Virus record (IMG/VR): IMGVR_UViG_3300010885_007256
Coordinates: 1 to 40,624 of that record
DNA from: a virus
Reading direction: 5' to 3' (one strand)
DNA length: 40,624 nucleotides
Of this stretch, positions 7,652 to 17,482 are shown piece after piece. Below the pieces are notes generated by a model. The model did no database searches. It saw nothing but the letters and a program-made list of their open reading frames with translations, and was not told where the DNA came from. The translations under genes and the position numbers were made by a program. Each line of letters starts with the position of its first letter. Position 1 is the stretch's first letter.

Positions 7652-8101
7652 TTAGCCCTGAATTAGTTTCATTAACTCTTCTTTGGTACCAGCATTTCCA
7701 ATACGAGATTGCAAATCCTGTCCAACGTAAGGGTCAATGTTTCCATCATCCAGGCTAGACATATGCTCATATGCTTGAGCATCTGAGGAGGCTTCCCCTC
7801 CTTCTTCAACGGCTTCGATACCGAAAGCATCACCGTATTCGTTCAACCATTCAGCAATCGCATCCGCGTCGGCTTCGACTTCAGATGGTATGAACTGAGC
7901 GATTCTTGGGTTTAACCCGAATGATTCTAGGATTTCTCCGACTGACGATTCGTGACTATAAGTCGTGAACTCTTCAATAAGCGATTCTTTTTCCTTCAAT
8001 GATTTTTGAAGTCCATCGATTTGCTTACGAAGTTTCTTGACTAAGTCACTACCGCTGTAGTCTTCGTCGTCTTCGATTTCGTATTCGTAGTTATCTGCCA
8101 T
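7652..8101 (-). CDS. Capsid scaffolding-like protein
   Basis: This 149-residue, very acidic protein has an N-terminal Glu/Asp/Tyr patch, a coiled coil (about residues 18-45, LVKKLRKQIDGLQKSLKEKESLIEEF) and a short C-terminal helix (GTKEELMKLIQG). That layout and its position immediately upstream of the major capsid gene are typical of scaffolding proteins, which guide procapsid assembly and are then removed. The start is supported by a GGGAG ribosome site. No protease gene is adjacent, so scaffold exit or digestion by another factor must be assumed. Confidence 0.75.
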   Translation of the reverse strand: MADNYEYEIEDDEDYSGSDLVKKLRKQIDGLQKSLKEKESLIEEFTTYSHESSVGEILESFGLNPRIAQFIPSEVEADADAIAEWLNEYGDAFGIEAVEEGGEASSDAQAYEHMSSLDDGNIDPYVGQDLQSRIGNAGTKEELMKLIQG

Positions 8102-8244
8102 TGCTTTTTCTCCCTATTAGTTAGTTGAAACCCTCATCGGGTTTGCACCACACGTACTCCTCACAAGGGGTAGTGATTCATAGACGTGATGACTTCCAGA
8201 CTTATACACATCACCAGGGCTGGACAATCTGGGACGGAACTTAA
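8102..8244 (-). promoter_or_regulatory. 143-bp gap upstream of scaffold/capsid genes, with hairpin and weak promoter
   Basis: This is one of the largest gaps inside the late unit. Positions 8128-8144 form a 6-bp stem (AAACCC/GGGTTT) with a 5-base loop, about 26 nt before the scaffold ATG. On the minus strand a possible promoter reads TTGTCC (8222-8227), 15 nt, TATAAG (8201-8206); the spacing is short and the match only moderate. A dedicated start for capsid and scaffold transcription here would make sense, but the promoter is a weak call. Confidence 0.35.
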
Positions 8245-10203
8245 TTAAACGTCTGGGTTGTTTAGACGTCTTGTGAGACTTGCTCGGTCTATAGCACTGC
8301 GGGTTGAGAACTTTGCACGTTCCTTAGAAGCAAGCTTCTTGGTTTTAAGTGCAACTTCTGTTCCGCCTTTAAGCGATAACTGCTGGCGAGTAAGGTCTTC
8401 TTCGCCAGACTTCTCATTATATAGACCCATTAAACGCGCATAGTCTTGTTGATTACGAGCTGTTGTTTGGAATGCTGCTTCAGCTTCTCCTGCTTTACCA
8501 GCAGTAGTAATCTCTTCAGCAAAGCCCTTGGTTGCTTTCATTCCTGCGCGACCTGCTGCTCCACCAACTTCAGAAGCCGTGTACATCTTTTGTGCTTCTG
8601 TCGTTGAGTAAACAAATCGTTTGTCAATAGCTCTAAATGCTTTATCTTTATCAAGAAGATAGGCAACCATATCTGCGTCAGTAAGACCGTAGTATTCTTT
8701 CAATGCCTTCTTGGCTTCTGGGTCAGCAGTTTGCAAAACATTCTTTGCAATGTTGACACGGTCTTTTAACTCATCTGCGCTAACAGAGTTAGCGATAAGA
8801 TTAGTAAAGTCATTAAGCTCGTTATAGAAATCTGTTGGCAACCCAGCTGATTCCATGTATTGCTTGAAAGTTTTTTCTGTTTCAATATACTCTCGTGGAG
8901 TTAGAACTCTATCTCCTGGTAATCCCTTGCCAGATGCCATACGGTCACGTATAGTTTTGTTTGCAGCAAACCGTGTGTTGTATGCATCGCTTGTATAGAT
9001 TGCGTTAATAACTTGGTCTTCGGTTGGCATAATGTTATCTTCATATACCTTGTCAATAGCTCCAAGCATAGAATCAATTAAGTCTTTACCAAGACCAAGA
9101 TTCTGAAACATCTGCATTACAGAGTCACGAGCACCAAAGTCTTTATATGAATCAATTACTTTTCCAGCCGAACCATCGGACATAACCTCAACGGTTTCAA
9201 CAATGCCACCAGCTTTACGTTGGGTACGGACTCCAACAACTTTTGGCTTCTTTGCATCCTCAGCAGCTTTAGCTGCAGCATCTGTTTGTAGTTTTACTAA
9301 TTCTGCAATCTGGTCGGCAAGTGCTTTTACTTGTGCAGTTACTGCTGCAGTTGCTGCTGCTGCTGCAGCATCAGATGCATTTGCTGGTTCAACAATTTCT
9401 ATGCCGTCTTTGTAAGATTTGCCATTGTAGTTTCCAGTATAAGTTTTTCCATTCTTGGTAAAAACACCATCAATCGTTTCGTATTTATCGGCAACTGTTT
9501 TAGCTTTACCGTCTACGTATTCTTGACCATCGTAAGTACCAGTATACGGCTTACCATTCTTGTTAAGGACGCCGTTAACAGTTTCATATTTGTCTCCGCC
9601 TGGAATTTCTACAACTTTACCGTCTTTGTATTCTTTGCCTTGATAGGTTCCAGTATATGGCTCACCGTTCTTCATGAAAACGTCACCAACGGTTTCGTAC
9701 TTGTCACCGCTTGGAGCTTCTACAACTTTACCGTCTTTGTAATTCTTACCATCCCATTCGCCAGTATATGGGTTGTTATTAATGTCATAAAGAATTCCGT
9801 CTTTTGTGACAAATCCATCTACACCAGTAGCTACTGTTGATGTAGTGGTATTATCTGTTGCTTGATATGCATCATAAATTTCTTGCTCGGCATCATTGAG
9901 CTGAAGACCCTTAGCTATTTTTGCTAAAATAGCAGAAAGGTCTGATGCTGTATATGTAGGGGTAGGTGTTGGAGTAGGTGTTGGAGTAGGTGTTGGAGTA
10001 GGTGTTGGAGTAGGTGTAACGGTAGACGTGCCTATTTCATTTGCTGCATCAAACTCCGCATCATCAAGCATTTTGCCTTGTCCTGTTTTAGCAGCTGCAA
10101 CTTGATTTCCTACTGTTACAAATGTATTTAATGCATTGACTAAATCAGGGATACTTCCCCCGTCATCAGTCATCATTAAATTTGGATTTAAATAATTTGG
10201 CAT
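8245..10203 (-). CDS. Internal virion protein with Thr-Pro and MORN-like repeats
   Basis: This 652-residue protein is the last of a run of large late proteins between portal and capsid. It contains a Thr-Pro repeat (residues 62-83) that looks like a flexible linker. Four imperfect units of about 37 residues follow (about 130-272), carrying YTGxYxGKxYKDGK and DKYETVxGVxxKNG, similar in style to MORN or YwqK-type hairpins. Next come an Ala-rich coiled segment (277-315) and a long helical C-terminal half. Position suggests an internal virion or ejection protein, like the gp14-16 group of T7, but no homology is claimed. Confidence 0.6.
   Translation of the reverse strand: MPNYLNPNLMMTDDGGSIPDLVNALNTFVTVGNQVAAAKTGQGKMLDDAEFDAANEIGTSTVTPTPTPTPTPTPTPTPTPTPTYTASDLSAILAKIAKGLQLNDAEQEIYDAYQATDNTTTSTVATGVDGFVTKDGILYDINNNPYTGEWDGKNYKDGKVVEAPSGDKYETVGDVFMKNGEPYTGTYQGKEYKDGKVVEIPGGDKYETVNGVLNKNGKPYTGTYDGQEYVDGKAKTVADKYETIDGVFTKNGKTYTGNYNGKSYKDGIEIVEPANASDAAAAAATAAVTAQVKALADQIAELVKLQTDAAAKAAEDAKKPKVVGVRTQRKAGGIVETVEVMSDGSAGKVIDSYKDFGARDSVMQMFQNLGLGKDLIDSMLGAIDKVYEDNIMPTEDQVINAIYTSDAYNTRFAANKTIRDRMASGKGLPGDRVLTPREYIETEKTFKQYMESAGLPTDFYNELNDFTNLIANSVSADELKDRVNIAKNVLQTADPEAKKALKEYYGLTDADMVAYLLDKDKAFRAIDKRFVYSTTEAQKMYTASEVGGAAGRAGMKATKGFAEEITTAGKAGEAEAAFQTTARNQQDYARLMGLYNEKSGEEDLTRQQLSLKGGTEVALKTKKLASKERAKFSTRSAIDRASLTRRLNNPDV
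9955..10020 (-). repeat. Tandem 12-bp repeat coding Thr-Pro
   Basis: About five near-perfect copies of a 12-base unit (GGTGTTGGAGTA as read on the plus strand) encode a (Thr-Pro) run in the 652-residue virion protein. Copy number is likely to vary by slippage in multiples that keep the frame. Confidence 0.85.
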
Positions 10204-10212
10204 CTTTTACCC

Positions 10213-11577
10213 CTACTGGATGAATCCAAAGTCTTGAAGAATGCGACTTGCAATTCTTGTCTTCTCTTCTTTTGCGTTCTGGGTTAAGTCCCACTTAGAA
10301 CTTCGACGCGCCATCTTCTTTGCATCAAACAGATTAACTGGAGATACATTTCCTTTTTCATCTGTATTGTTTATAGTGCGCTGTACATATTCATCGTTAA
10401 GGTCTATTGAATCCGCATCTGTTTCCCATACATCAGCTATAGCTTGTAACCATGGGTCTGCTGCTTGACGCAGCGTTTGACCTTGGTCAATTAGGTTAGC
10501 CAATCCAGGAGCAAATGACTTTGCTCGTGTTTGTAGTTGGTCATCAACTTGCTGTGGGTTTAATTTTCCACCGACAAGACCTTTCATGCTGGTTTCAAAC
10601 CAGTTAGTAAATCCAGCGTTAGACATAGTCTGTGGATATCCGTAGTCCCATGCTTGCTTGTAAAGACTCTGTGCAAGAGTCTCAAGGTTTCCGCTAAGCT
10701 TTGTATATACGACCCTATCGCCAATCTTGTCGTTCTTAGTAAAGTTAATAGCACCAGACATAAGCGTATTAATATAGTCAGCATCAAAGCGAATAACTTT
10801 GCCATCTTGAATAATAGATTGTTTCATCATTTGTTCTGCGTATTTAACAGCGTCTTGTGCTGTAATGTTTAATCCATTGGCAGCAAACTTCTTAACAATC
10901 TCGCTTGCATTTAGTTGTAAATCTGCAGCAAACTGTCCAGGATTTGTTTCTCTAGCCCAGTCATACTGACGTTGACTGTCAGTTTGACCTTGCCACCAAG
11001 ATGTTCCTTTAATAATTTGTTCTTGTAGAAAAGGGTCCGTAATCATTGGTTCACCGTTTATACCAAGAATCTTATTAAGAGCTTCTTGTAAACTTTTGTC
11101 TGCTCCGATAACAGCAGCAGCAATACTAAATCGTGACTGCAGTTGCGCCAAAGAAAAAGTATCTTTTGTTTGTGATGAAGTCGTGCTCAGTGTTGCTGGG
11201 TCTACTGTAATTGTTGACCCTGGTACAACTGCTGGAGGTTCAACAGGTTCAACAGGTACAACAGGTGCAACAGGAATTGCGCTAGGAACAAACCCACTCT
11301 TGTTATTAAGTGCAGTAACCTTGGCTTCATTCTGAAGTTTTTGTTTTTCTAGTGCAGATAAACGAGCAACCTCAGCAGCTGCAGCTACAGATGAAGTACT
11401 TGATGAAGTACTTTTTTCTGTACCAATAGGAATCATAATCTTTTGATTTACACGAATAAGATTAGGATTAGTAATACTTGGGTTAGCTGCAAGAATCTTT
11501 GCTACTGTGGTCTTATTAGCTTTAGCAAGTGCACTAAGTGTGTCGCCTTTTTTAACTGTAATAGTTTTGTTTGCCAT
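10213..11577 (-). CDS. Virion protein with N-terminal LysM domain
   Basis: Residues 5-50 of this 454-residue protein form a clear LysM module (ITVKKGDTLSALAKANKTT, then AANPSI and NQKIMIP), which binds peptidoglycan glycan chains. It is followed by an Ala/Ser linker and a Val/Pro-rich stretch (about 98-118), then a helical C-terminal region (about residues 150-454). In the late unit it sits among large internal proteins, so it could help the ejected or tail-tip machinery hold on to the cell wall. The start ATG overlaps the stop of the preceding gene (TAATG). No catalytic cell-wall domain is visible in it. Confidence 0.75.
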   Translation of the reverse strand: MANKTITVKKGDTLSALAKANKTTVAKILAANPSITNPNLIRVNQKIMIPIGTEKSTSSSTSSVAAAAEVARLSALEKQKLQNEAKVTALNNKSGFVPSAIPVAPVVPVEPVEPPAVVPGSTITVDPATLSTTSSQTKDTFSLAQLQSRFSIAAAVIGADKSLQEALNKILGINGEPMITDPFLQEQIIKGTSWWQGQTDSQRQYDWARETNPGQFAADLQLNASEIVKKFAANGLNITAQDAVKYAEQMMKQSIIQDGKVIRFDADYINTLMSGAINFTKNDKIGDRVVYTKLSGNLETLAQSLYKQAWDYGYPQTMSNAGFTNWFETSMKGLVGGKLNPQQVDDQLQTRAKSFAPGLANLIDQGQTLRQAADPWLQAIADVWETDADSIDLNDEYVQRTINNTDEKGNVSPVNLFDAKKMARRSSKWDLTQNAKEEKTRIASRILQDFGFIQ

Positions 11578-12392
11578 TACTGAACGACCTTTCCAATTGC
11601 TGTTCTGTCAGGACCAATCAAACCTTCTATAATCTTTAACATGTTTTTTGCTGCAAAAGATTCTGCGTAGTCTGGCAAACTTCGGGCAAAGTTCTGTGCA
11701 AATATTGTTGGGTCAAATCCTGTTGATTGAGTAGCGTTTGTGACCGTATTGCTTACGCCAGTAGCACCAGACCCTGTAACTGTGGTCTTGCTTGTGTTCT
11801 CATAGACAGATGGCTCAAGGGCTGCCTTAGCATTAACAGCTTTTAAGTAAGCAGCAGCCTCAACAGATGAGGCTGTGCGACCAAGTTCTGATTCAATAGA
11901 TTTGTTGACATCGGCACCAGCGCCTGATGCGCTGTACTTTGTTGCTGTAGTAACCTTGCTTTTATTTGTTGCTGGTGCCTTGGCAGCCGTTGTCTTGTCA
12001 GCATAATCTGCCATAGACATACCAGAAGATAGGTACAACGCTGGGTCACCTTTAGAACCAGACCCTGGTGCTTGTGTCCAAGACACAGCATCTGCCCAAA
12101 CATCATTGTACTTTGACTTTGGGATACCAGCTTTGGCAAGTAGCGCAATAAAGTTGTCGTAGTACTTTCGACTTGGACTTCCTTTTGCTGCCTTTGGTGC
12201 AGTAAATTTAAACCAGTCTTTTGCTTGTGTGGCGTCGACACCTGTCTTAAGACCAGGAAGAATAATCGGCGGAATGTCTAATGTATTTTCAGTCTTTCCA
12301 GCGTTTTCTTTATTCCATTTAGCAAGAGCTGCTGTGTACTGTTTAATACCAGTTGCTCCCTTTGGGTAATCGCTTCTTACTGGTTTAGCCAT
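11577..12392 (-). CDS. Hypothetical internal virion-region protein
   Basis: This 271-residue protein has a short N-terminal domain (SDYPKGATGIKQYTAALAKWNKENAG), a Lys/Ser/Ala-rich centre and a helical end (DYAESFAAKNMLKIIEGLIGPDRTAIGKVVQ). The start overlaps the end of the 1647-residue gene by 8 nt, and its stop overlaps the LysM gene start. No family is recognised. Because it is encoded between two large virion-type proteins, a structural or ejection role is probable. Confidence 0.6.
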   Translation of the reverse strand: MAKPVRSDYPKGATGIKQYTAALAKWNKENAGKTENTLDIPPIILPGLKTGVDATQAKDWFKFTAPKAAKGSPSRKYYDNFIALLAKAGIPKSKYNDVWADAVSWTQAPGSGSKGDPALYLSSGMSMADYADKTTAAKAPATNKSKVTTATKYSASGAGADVNKSIESELGRTASSVEAAAYLKAVNAKAALEPSVYENTSKTTVTGSGATGVSNTVTNATQSTGFDPTIFAQNFARSLPDYAESFAAKNMLKIIEGLIGPDRTAIGKVVQ

Positions 12393-15300
12393 TTGTCACC
12401 GTGAATTCTGTATCTAGTTGAGGCATGTTGTTTAACCATCTATATGCAAAAGCAGCAAATTCTTCTGATGCTGTTTGCAAAAAGTCATAATGGAACTGAG
12501 CAAACTGTTGCTTTAGTTGTTTCTTTCTGGCATCAGTATTGTTCTGTGCTTCGTAAGTTTTGTTAAAGATTTTAGCTTCTTGCAGCCAGTAAGTAATCTC
12601 TTCCCACTTAGGGCTTCCTTTAGATATGGCGTAACTTCTCCAGTTAGTGTCATCAGTAATCTTTTGAATCGCTGGAATTGTTACATCCCAATACTCTTCA
12701 TTAGTATTCTTTCTGTCAACAGCCCAGCTTGGAAAGTCTTCGATTACGGAATCAACCATCTTCTGGTACTCACGTTTGATACCACTTCGTTCATACGTGG
12801 CATCATATGTAGAACCAATCCCATACTCAGCCATCTTGGCATCACGCCATTCTTGAGCTTTTTGGAATTCAAACCAACCGCGTCGAGCTTCGACGCTATC
12901 GGCTACTTCTTTCTTGGTCTTCTTCTGTGTAATTGGAGTGTCATACCCAGGGAAGCCAAGCTTCTTAAAGATTGCAGCAACCTCAGTTGAATACTCAGAA
13001 CTACTTGATAAATCACCATAACCAGATGAAAGCATTGCTGCGTACTTTGTATTTGAACGACCAAGTTTAGTAATTAACTCTGGGTTCTTACGAAGTACGG
13101 CTAGGTCTTCCATGGTTGTTGCAAGACCTGAGATGTTCTTTTGGTTAGAACCAATCAACGCAATAGCGTCAACTCCCCAGTCTTCAGCAAACATTTTATC
13201 TGCAAGTTTGTAATCTCCGCCTGCTGCATCAACCAAATCTGCATACCATGCAGTAGCTGCACGTGTGACAGGGTCAAAGGATGTAGCAATTGGCATAGAG
13301 AATTGGACTACTGCTCTAATGAAAGACATTACTCCAGCAGATTTAGCTGCTGTTGCCATTGTAGGTGGTTCACCTATACGACCGTTTCTATCCCATTGTG
13401 AATATGCAACTTTAAACTGAGCATATGTTTCATCTAGGAATCGGTCATCTCTGAATAATCCAGAAGCAGCTAACGCTGACTTCATATATCCAGGAATAAT
13501 CGTATTGGCTGCAGTTTCTACAAAACCGCCACCTTCTTGTGGGTATCCACCGTAAAGTACGCTTGACTCATAGACATCATCGCCTAACGCATCACGTAAT
13601 CCTTGAGCAACCTGCTCGCCATAAATCTTCCATGGACCAATTCCAATACCGTTCTTAACGATTTCAGAAACTGTGATACCGCCGAACCAAGATATGGATG
13701 GGTCAGCAACCATGAACTCTAGTTGCTTTGGGTTCCAACGAACTCCACCACCGCGTGAATCTGTGTATGGCTTTAGTGCATCTTGAGCCCATCCTGGCAA
13801 CTTGTTGCCAAACGGAATTGGATACTTTATAGAAACCTGTGTTCCCTTTGGAACATCTTGAATACTCTTGTAAGTATTTCCTTCTTGGTCTTCGTATGCT
13901 TCAAAGTTATCAAACGCTTCTTGGATACTGTTGTACCAATAAGCATTCATTGGGTTGCGAGCCAATAGGCGAAGCGCTACCGCTTGTGAGTTAAAGAATG
14001 CAAGAGGGAATGACATCGCATAACGTGCAACATACATTCCGTTAGTAAGTCTACGTGATGAGTATAGTGTTTCTTCAACACGTGTCAAAGCTTTACGGTA
14101 TGCAGCTTGACGAATCTCATTGTTGACAACCGCATCAGACAAATCAATGCCAGCACGTTCTGCTGCATCTACCATTGTCTTCATCTCTTGACGAGTGTAG
14201 GTGAGAAACAGCGGATTACGCACAAGTTTGTTTTCTGACGCAGATAGAATTCTCCATGCTGCATCGGTCATACCTTGCACCTTAGCCAAGCCACGTTCCA
14301 TATTATTAAGGTCGTTTAGCTTAAGACTTGGTCCATCAATTGTCTCTGGTAGGTCTGGCTTACCATAAAGAATTGAATCTACTTCATCTACTGACACATC
14401 ACGAGCAAGGATTGTTGAACGCAATCCTTCATCTGGATACATCTGATTGAGTTTTTCTCTAGTTGTATCAATCCAAGTTGCAAATCCATCGCGGTCAACT
14501 TCTTTGCCAAAGCGACTTTGCATACGCAATCTGTACTCTTTGCCTGCTGGGCTATAAAGCCATTTAAGAATACTTCCAGTAGATTCGTTACGCAGCATCA
14601 TGCCAAGAGGCAAATCAATTTCGTTGCGAATCTGACGGTTTGCAATATGAGTCAAAGCATTCATGTACTCTGCTCGGTCTGCTCGGTTAATCTTTACAAA
14701 GCGGGTACCGTCTGCGCGAAGGCGACGAGAGATTTGGCTTTGCATCGCCGTTGCAAGAAAGTTTTGTGCCGAATCAATCTCGGTCATGTAGGCACCGACA
14801 CCGCGTACGTTAGGGTCTGCAAGACCCTGAATTGTATATTCTTTACCGCTTGAACTTACAATAACGTCTTCTTCTTGACCAATTTTCTTTTTACCAGTTT
14901 TAAGTTCTTGCTTACGAGTTTCGTAATCAACCCAGTCTGTGCGGTTCTTGTCGATAAGTTTTGCATAACCATTGACTACGTCTGCTCTTAACGAAAGCTC
15001 ATCACTTGCATCACCTAGCGCAACACGTGCTTCATATAAAACATCTTCTGCTGCATACAATGCAGCCTGTGCTTTAGCAGCGCTATCGCCTTTAGCTTTA
15101 TTGGCACGAGCTAATGCTTTTTGTTGAGCAACCTCTGCCTTATTAAAGATTCTTGTTGCTTCATCAACGTTTGATTGAGCCTTTTCCCACAGTGCAACTT
15201 TTGGTTCCATCTCAGCGCGGTAACGTTCAATTTCAAACTTTGCTGCTTTGGCACGTTTGCGAGCGTTCGCTTGTGGACTACCAGGCTTAAACCGCTTTAA

Positions 15301-17328
15301 AGATTCAGCAAGTAAACTTGAGTTGTATGCAACATTTTCCATTGCAGGTGCTGCATTGCGTATTAGCTCCATTGACTCAAGTGCCATAGATGCACGAGCC
15401 ATAGGGTCTGCCATTGAGTTTTTTGGAATATAAGCAAGACGAAGTAAGTTAAGGTTTGAGAAAACCATGTTAGCTAAATCAAGGAACTCTCCAGTATTCA
15501 TGCCAACCTTTGAAGCTATTGCTCCACGATATTGACCTTGAGTTACCTTGGTTCCTTTGCCTGCTGTGCGCTTTGCATTAAGAATTACTTCTATTTCAAG
15601 TCTGCGGAAGTCAAGCATCGGAATAATGCTTGCTTCATTTGACACGGAAATAAAGTTCTGAACGTTAATTGAACCATCTGCATCAGGTATGATGCCGTTC
15701 TTAACTGCATACTGCTTAAGAGATGAACGTGATTCGTTGGCTTGTGTACGCCAGCTTTTAATAAGGTCAATTGCGTCAGCTGATGTACGGATACCCTGAA
15801 GGTCTGTTACACCATAATGCTTAGCCAAGCGGGTCATAACGATTTCTTCAATTTGACCTAAAGCAATTGCACGTTCTGTATCATCTTGCGCCTTAAGGAA
15901 TCTTGCTACCATCTTACGTTTGAAGACAGCACCTTCGGTTCCATTTAAAAACTGAAGACGGTTAAGGTCTGATAGTAAATCGCCAGATGCTTCGAATTGA
16001 CGTGGGTTAGAAATATTAATCATTCCCTGTGGGCGTCCTGAGCCAGTCCATGCAATCGTACGAATTACTCTGTCATAAGTATTTGACTGATAGACAGTTG
16101 ACTTCCATCCTTCGCCACCATCGTCGCCAAACATCTTAAGGTCACCATACTGTGACTGCAGTTGAATCTTCTTCTTAGCAAGGCTAAGTGATTCAATCAC
16201 AGCAAATCGTCCTGGACGATAGCTTTCAATGTTAACGCCACGTGGTGCGTTATTAGCAAATTCTTCTAATGCTCTAGCAAGTTTAGGGTCTTTTGCTTTT
16301 TTTGCATCAAGAATGCGTTGCATTCTTTCTGTCATCTTTGGTGTTAAAAATTCTTTGCCAACTTCAGACCAATTAGAGATTGGAGAATTATTATTAATAC
16401 CGTAGTCATCTAAGTGGTCTGCTTCTAGTGGCTTCTTGTCAAAGAAGCGAGCAAAAGCAGCAGCATCTCCGCGTTCTGCTAGCAAGTAATCTGCTACATC
16501 GCGGTGATTATCTAACTTAGATACAATCGTGGCAGTACGATATGGGTTTGATGTCTCACTAATTAAAGGATTGGCAGAAAGTTTAGTTAAATCTTTTTCA
16601 TTTACCGCATCATCCACAAGTACAGAAAGACCGCTTCTTGTACGCTCGGCAGCTGGCAATGTTGCATCAATAACAACTTCTTCTAGTTCATTAGTGAACT
16701 TATCCATGTCATCTGTTGTGACAATACGCTTTGGTCCAACAACTTTTTTGCCAGTGTAGCGTAATGTTCCGCCGACACCTTTAGTTCCAAGTGCTGCTAA
16801 TACTAAATCGCTAGAACCAGACGCAACAATACCCACCCATTCATCTCTGAATGCTTTGTCTCGTTGTTTATCATTGAAGATATCAAAGTCTTTATCAAGA
16901 AATGTTGTATTAGTTGCAGGACCAAGTATTGGTGATGCAATTTTGCCTACACCGCCAGCAAGTGCTTGACCCATAGAAATCTTTTCGGATTGCTTTTTAG
17001 CAAAACGGAAAGATTCAATAACATTACCTTTACCAGAAGCTAAAGCTTGTGGTGTAAGTAAAGCAGTAGATGCACCCTGGGTAATTGGTTTGACAATACG
17101 CTCACCAAAAGTTTCAAGTACGCGCATTGCAGGGTTAATTACAGCACCAAGGATTGGCTTCTTTTTGCCTGCTTCAAGTGCTCCCATTACTTTTGGTATG
17201 ATTGCAGCTTCTGCTTTTCCTACCTTAGTACTATCTGTTTTCTTTTTAAAATCATCTACCTTAGAGGTCTTGACCTTAGAAGGCTGCTCTGTATAACGTG
17301 GGTCATTCCACCATTCCGTCATTGACAC
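12385..17328 (-). CDS. Very large internal virion / ejection-type protein
   Basis: At 1647 residues this is the longest gene. It starts at a GTG (17328) because AAGGAGG lies 9 nt before it; an ATG two codons on would be 15 nt from that site. The protein is mostly helical, with a coiled-coil stretch around residues 710-780 and many Arg/Lys/Glu helices, and it lacks long hydrophobic heptads typical of tape measures. Lacking such a pattern, and given a capsid-type gene order, I read it as the large internal protein ejected with the genome (the position of T7 gp16). No lytic or polymerase domain was recognised. A tape-measure protein is the main alternative. Confidence 0.6.
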   Translation of the reverse strand: MSMTEWWNDPRYTEQPSKVKTSKVDDFKKKTDSTKVGKAEAAIIPKVMGALEAGKKKPILGAVINPAMRVLETFGERIVKPITQGASTALLTPQALASGKGNVIESFRFAKKQSEKISMGQALAGGVGKIASPILGPATNTTFLDKDFDIFNDKQRDKAFRDEWVGIVASGSSDLVLAALGTKGVGGTLRYTGKKVVGPKRIVTTDDMDKFTNELEEVVIDATLPAAERTRSGLSVLVDDAVNEKDLTKLSANPLISETSNPYRTATIVSKLDNHRDVADYLLAERGDAAAFARFFDKKPLEADHLDDYGINNNSPISNWSEVGKEFLTPKMTERMQRILDAKKAKDPKLARALEEFANNAPRGVNIESYRPGRFAVIESLSLAKKKIQLQSQYGDLKMFGDDGGEGWKSTVYQSNTYDRVIRTIAWTGSGRPQGMINISNPRQFEASGDLLSDLNRLQFLNGTEGAVFKRKMVARFLKAQDDTERAIALGQIEEIVMTRLAKHYGVTDLQGIRTSADAIDLIKSWRTQANESRSSLKQYAVKNGIIPDADGSINVQNFISVSNEASIIPMLDFRRLEIEVILNAKRTAGKGTKVTQGQYRGAIASKVGMNTGEFLDLANMVFSNLNLLRLAYIPKNSMADPMARASMALESMELIRNAAPAMENVAYNSSLLAESLKRFKPGSPQANARKRAKAAKFEIERYRAEMEPKVALWEKAQSNVDEATRIFNKAEVAQQKALARANKAKGDSAAKAQAALYAAEDVLYEARVALGDASDELSLRADVVNGYAKLIDKNRTDWVDYETRKQELKTGKKKIGQEEDVIVSSSGKEYTIQGLADPNVRGVGAYMTEIDSAQNFLATAMQSQISRRLRADGTRFVKINRADRAEYMNALTHIANRQIRNEIDLPLGMMLRNESTGSILKWLYSPAGKEYRLRMQSRFGKEVDRDGFATWIDTTREKLNQMYPDEGLRSTILARDVSVDEVDSILYGKPDLPETIDGPSLKLNDLNNMERGLAKVQGMTDAAWRILSASENKLVRNPLFLTYTRQEMKTMVDAAERAGIDLSDAVVNNEIRQAAYRKALTRVEETLYSSRRLTNGMYVARYAMSFPLAFFNSQAVALRLLARNPMNAYWYNSIQEAFDNFEAYEDQEGNTYKSIQDVPKGTQVSIKYPIPFGNKLPGWAQDALKPYTDSRGGGVRWNPKQLEFMVADPSISWFGGITVSEIVKNGIGIGPWKIYGEQVAQGLRDALGDDVYESSVLYGGYPQEGGGFVETAANTIIPGYMKSALAASGLFRDDRFLDETYAQFKVAYSQWDRNGRIGEPPTMATAAKSAGVMSFIRAVVQFSMPIATSFDPVTRAATAWYADLVDAAGGDYKLADKMFAEDWGVDAIALIGSNQKNISGLATTMEDLAVLRKNPELITKLGRSNTKYAAMLSSGYGDLSSSSEYSTEVAAIFKKLGFPGYDTPITQKKTKKEVADSVEARRGWFEFQKAQEWRDAKMAEYGIGSTYDATYERSGIKREYQKMVDSVIEDFPSWAVDRKNTNEEYWDVTIPAIQKITDDTNWRSYAISKGSPKWEEITYWLQEAKIFNKTYEAQNNTDARKKQLKQQFAQFHYDFLQTASEEFAAFAYRWLNNMPQLDTEFTVTNG

Positions 17329-17482
17329 CTGGTGCAGCCTCCTTCTTTACAGTCAACTCTTCTAATAAAGCAAGTCGGTCATCATCTGATGGGAATTGCA
17401 TCTTTGCAATATCCCAAGCAAGAGGAGCTAAATCAAAGCCAAGGTACTCAAGGTTCTCTTCGAACTTCTTGAGTACTCTCAT
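17303..17482 (-). CDS. Small helical protein, unknown
   Basis: This 59-residue gene (MRVLKKFEENLEYLGF...) lies between the 131-residue gene and the giant gene. Its ATG overlaps the upstream stop as ATGA, and its last 26 nt overlap the giant gene, whose ribosome site it contains. The protein is helical and slightly acidic, with the segment LAWDIAKMQFPSDDDRLALL. Position and overlaps make it a convincing coding gene although it is short. Function unknown. Confidence 0.7.
   Translation of the reverse strand: MRVLKKFEENLEYLGFDLAPLAWDIAKMQFPSDDDRLALLEELTVKKEAAPGVNDGMVE

Noticed and set aside
9331-9840. 169-codon plus-strand frame opposite the 652-residue virion gene
   Set aside because: Open only because of the repeat and Ala-rich composition of the real gene; Cys/Phe-rich translation with no start signals.
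12517-12990. 157-codon plus-strand frame opposite the giant virion gene
   Set aside because: Lies wholly inside a well-supported gene on the other strand and has no upstream ribosome site or neighbours on its strand.
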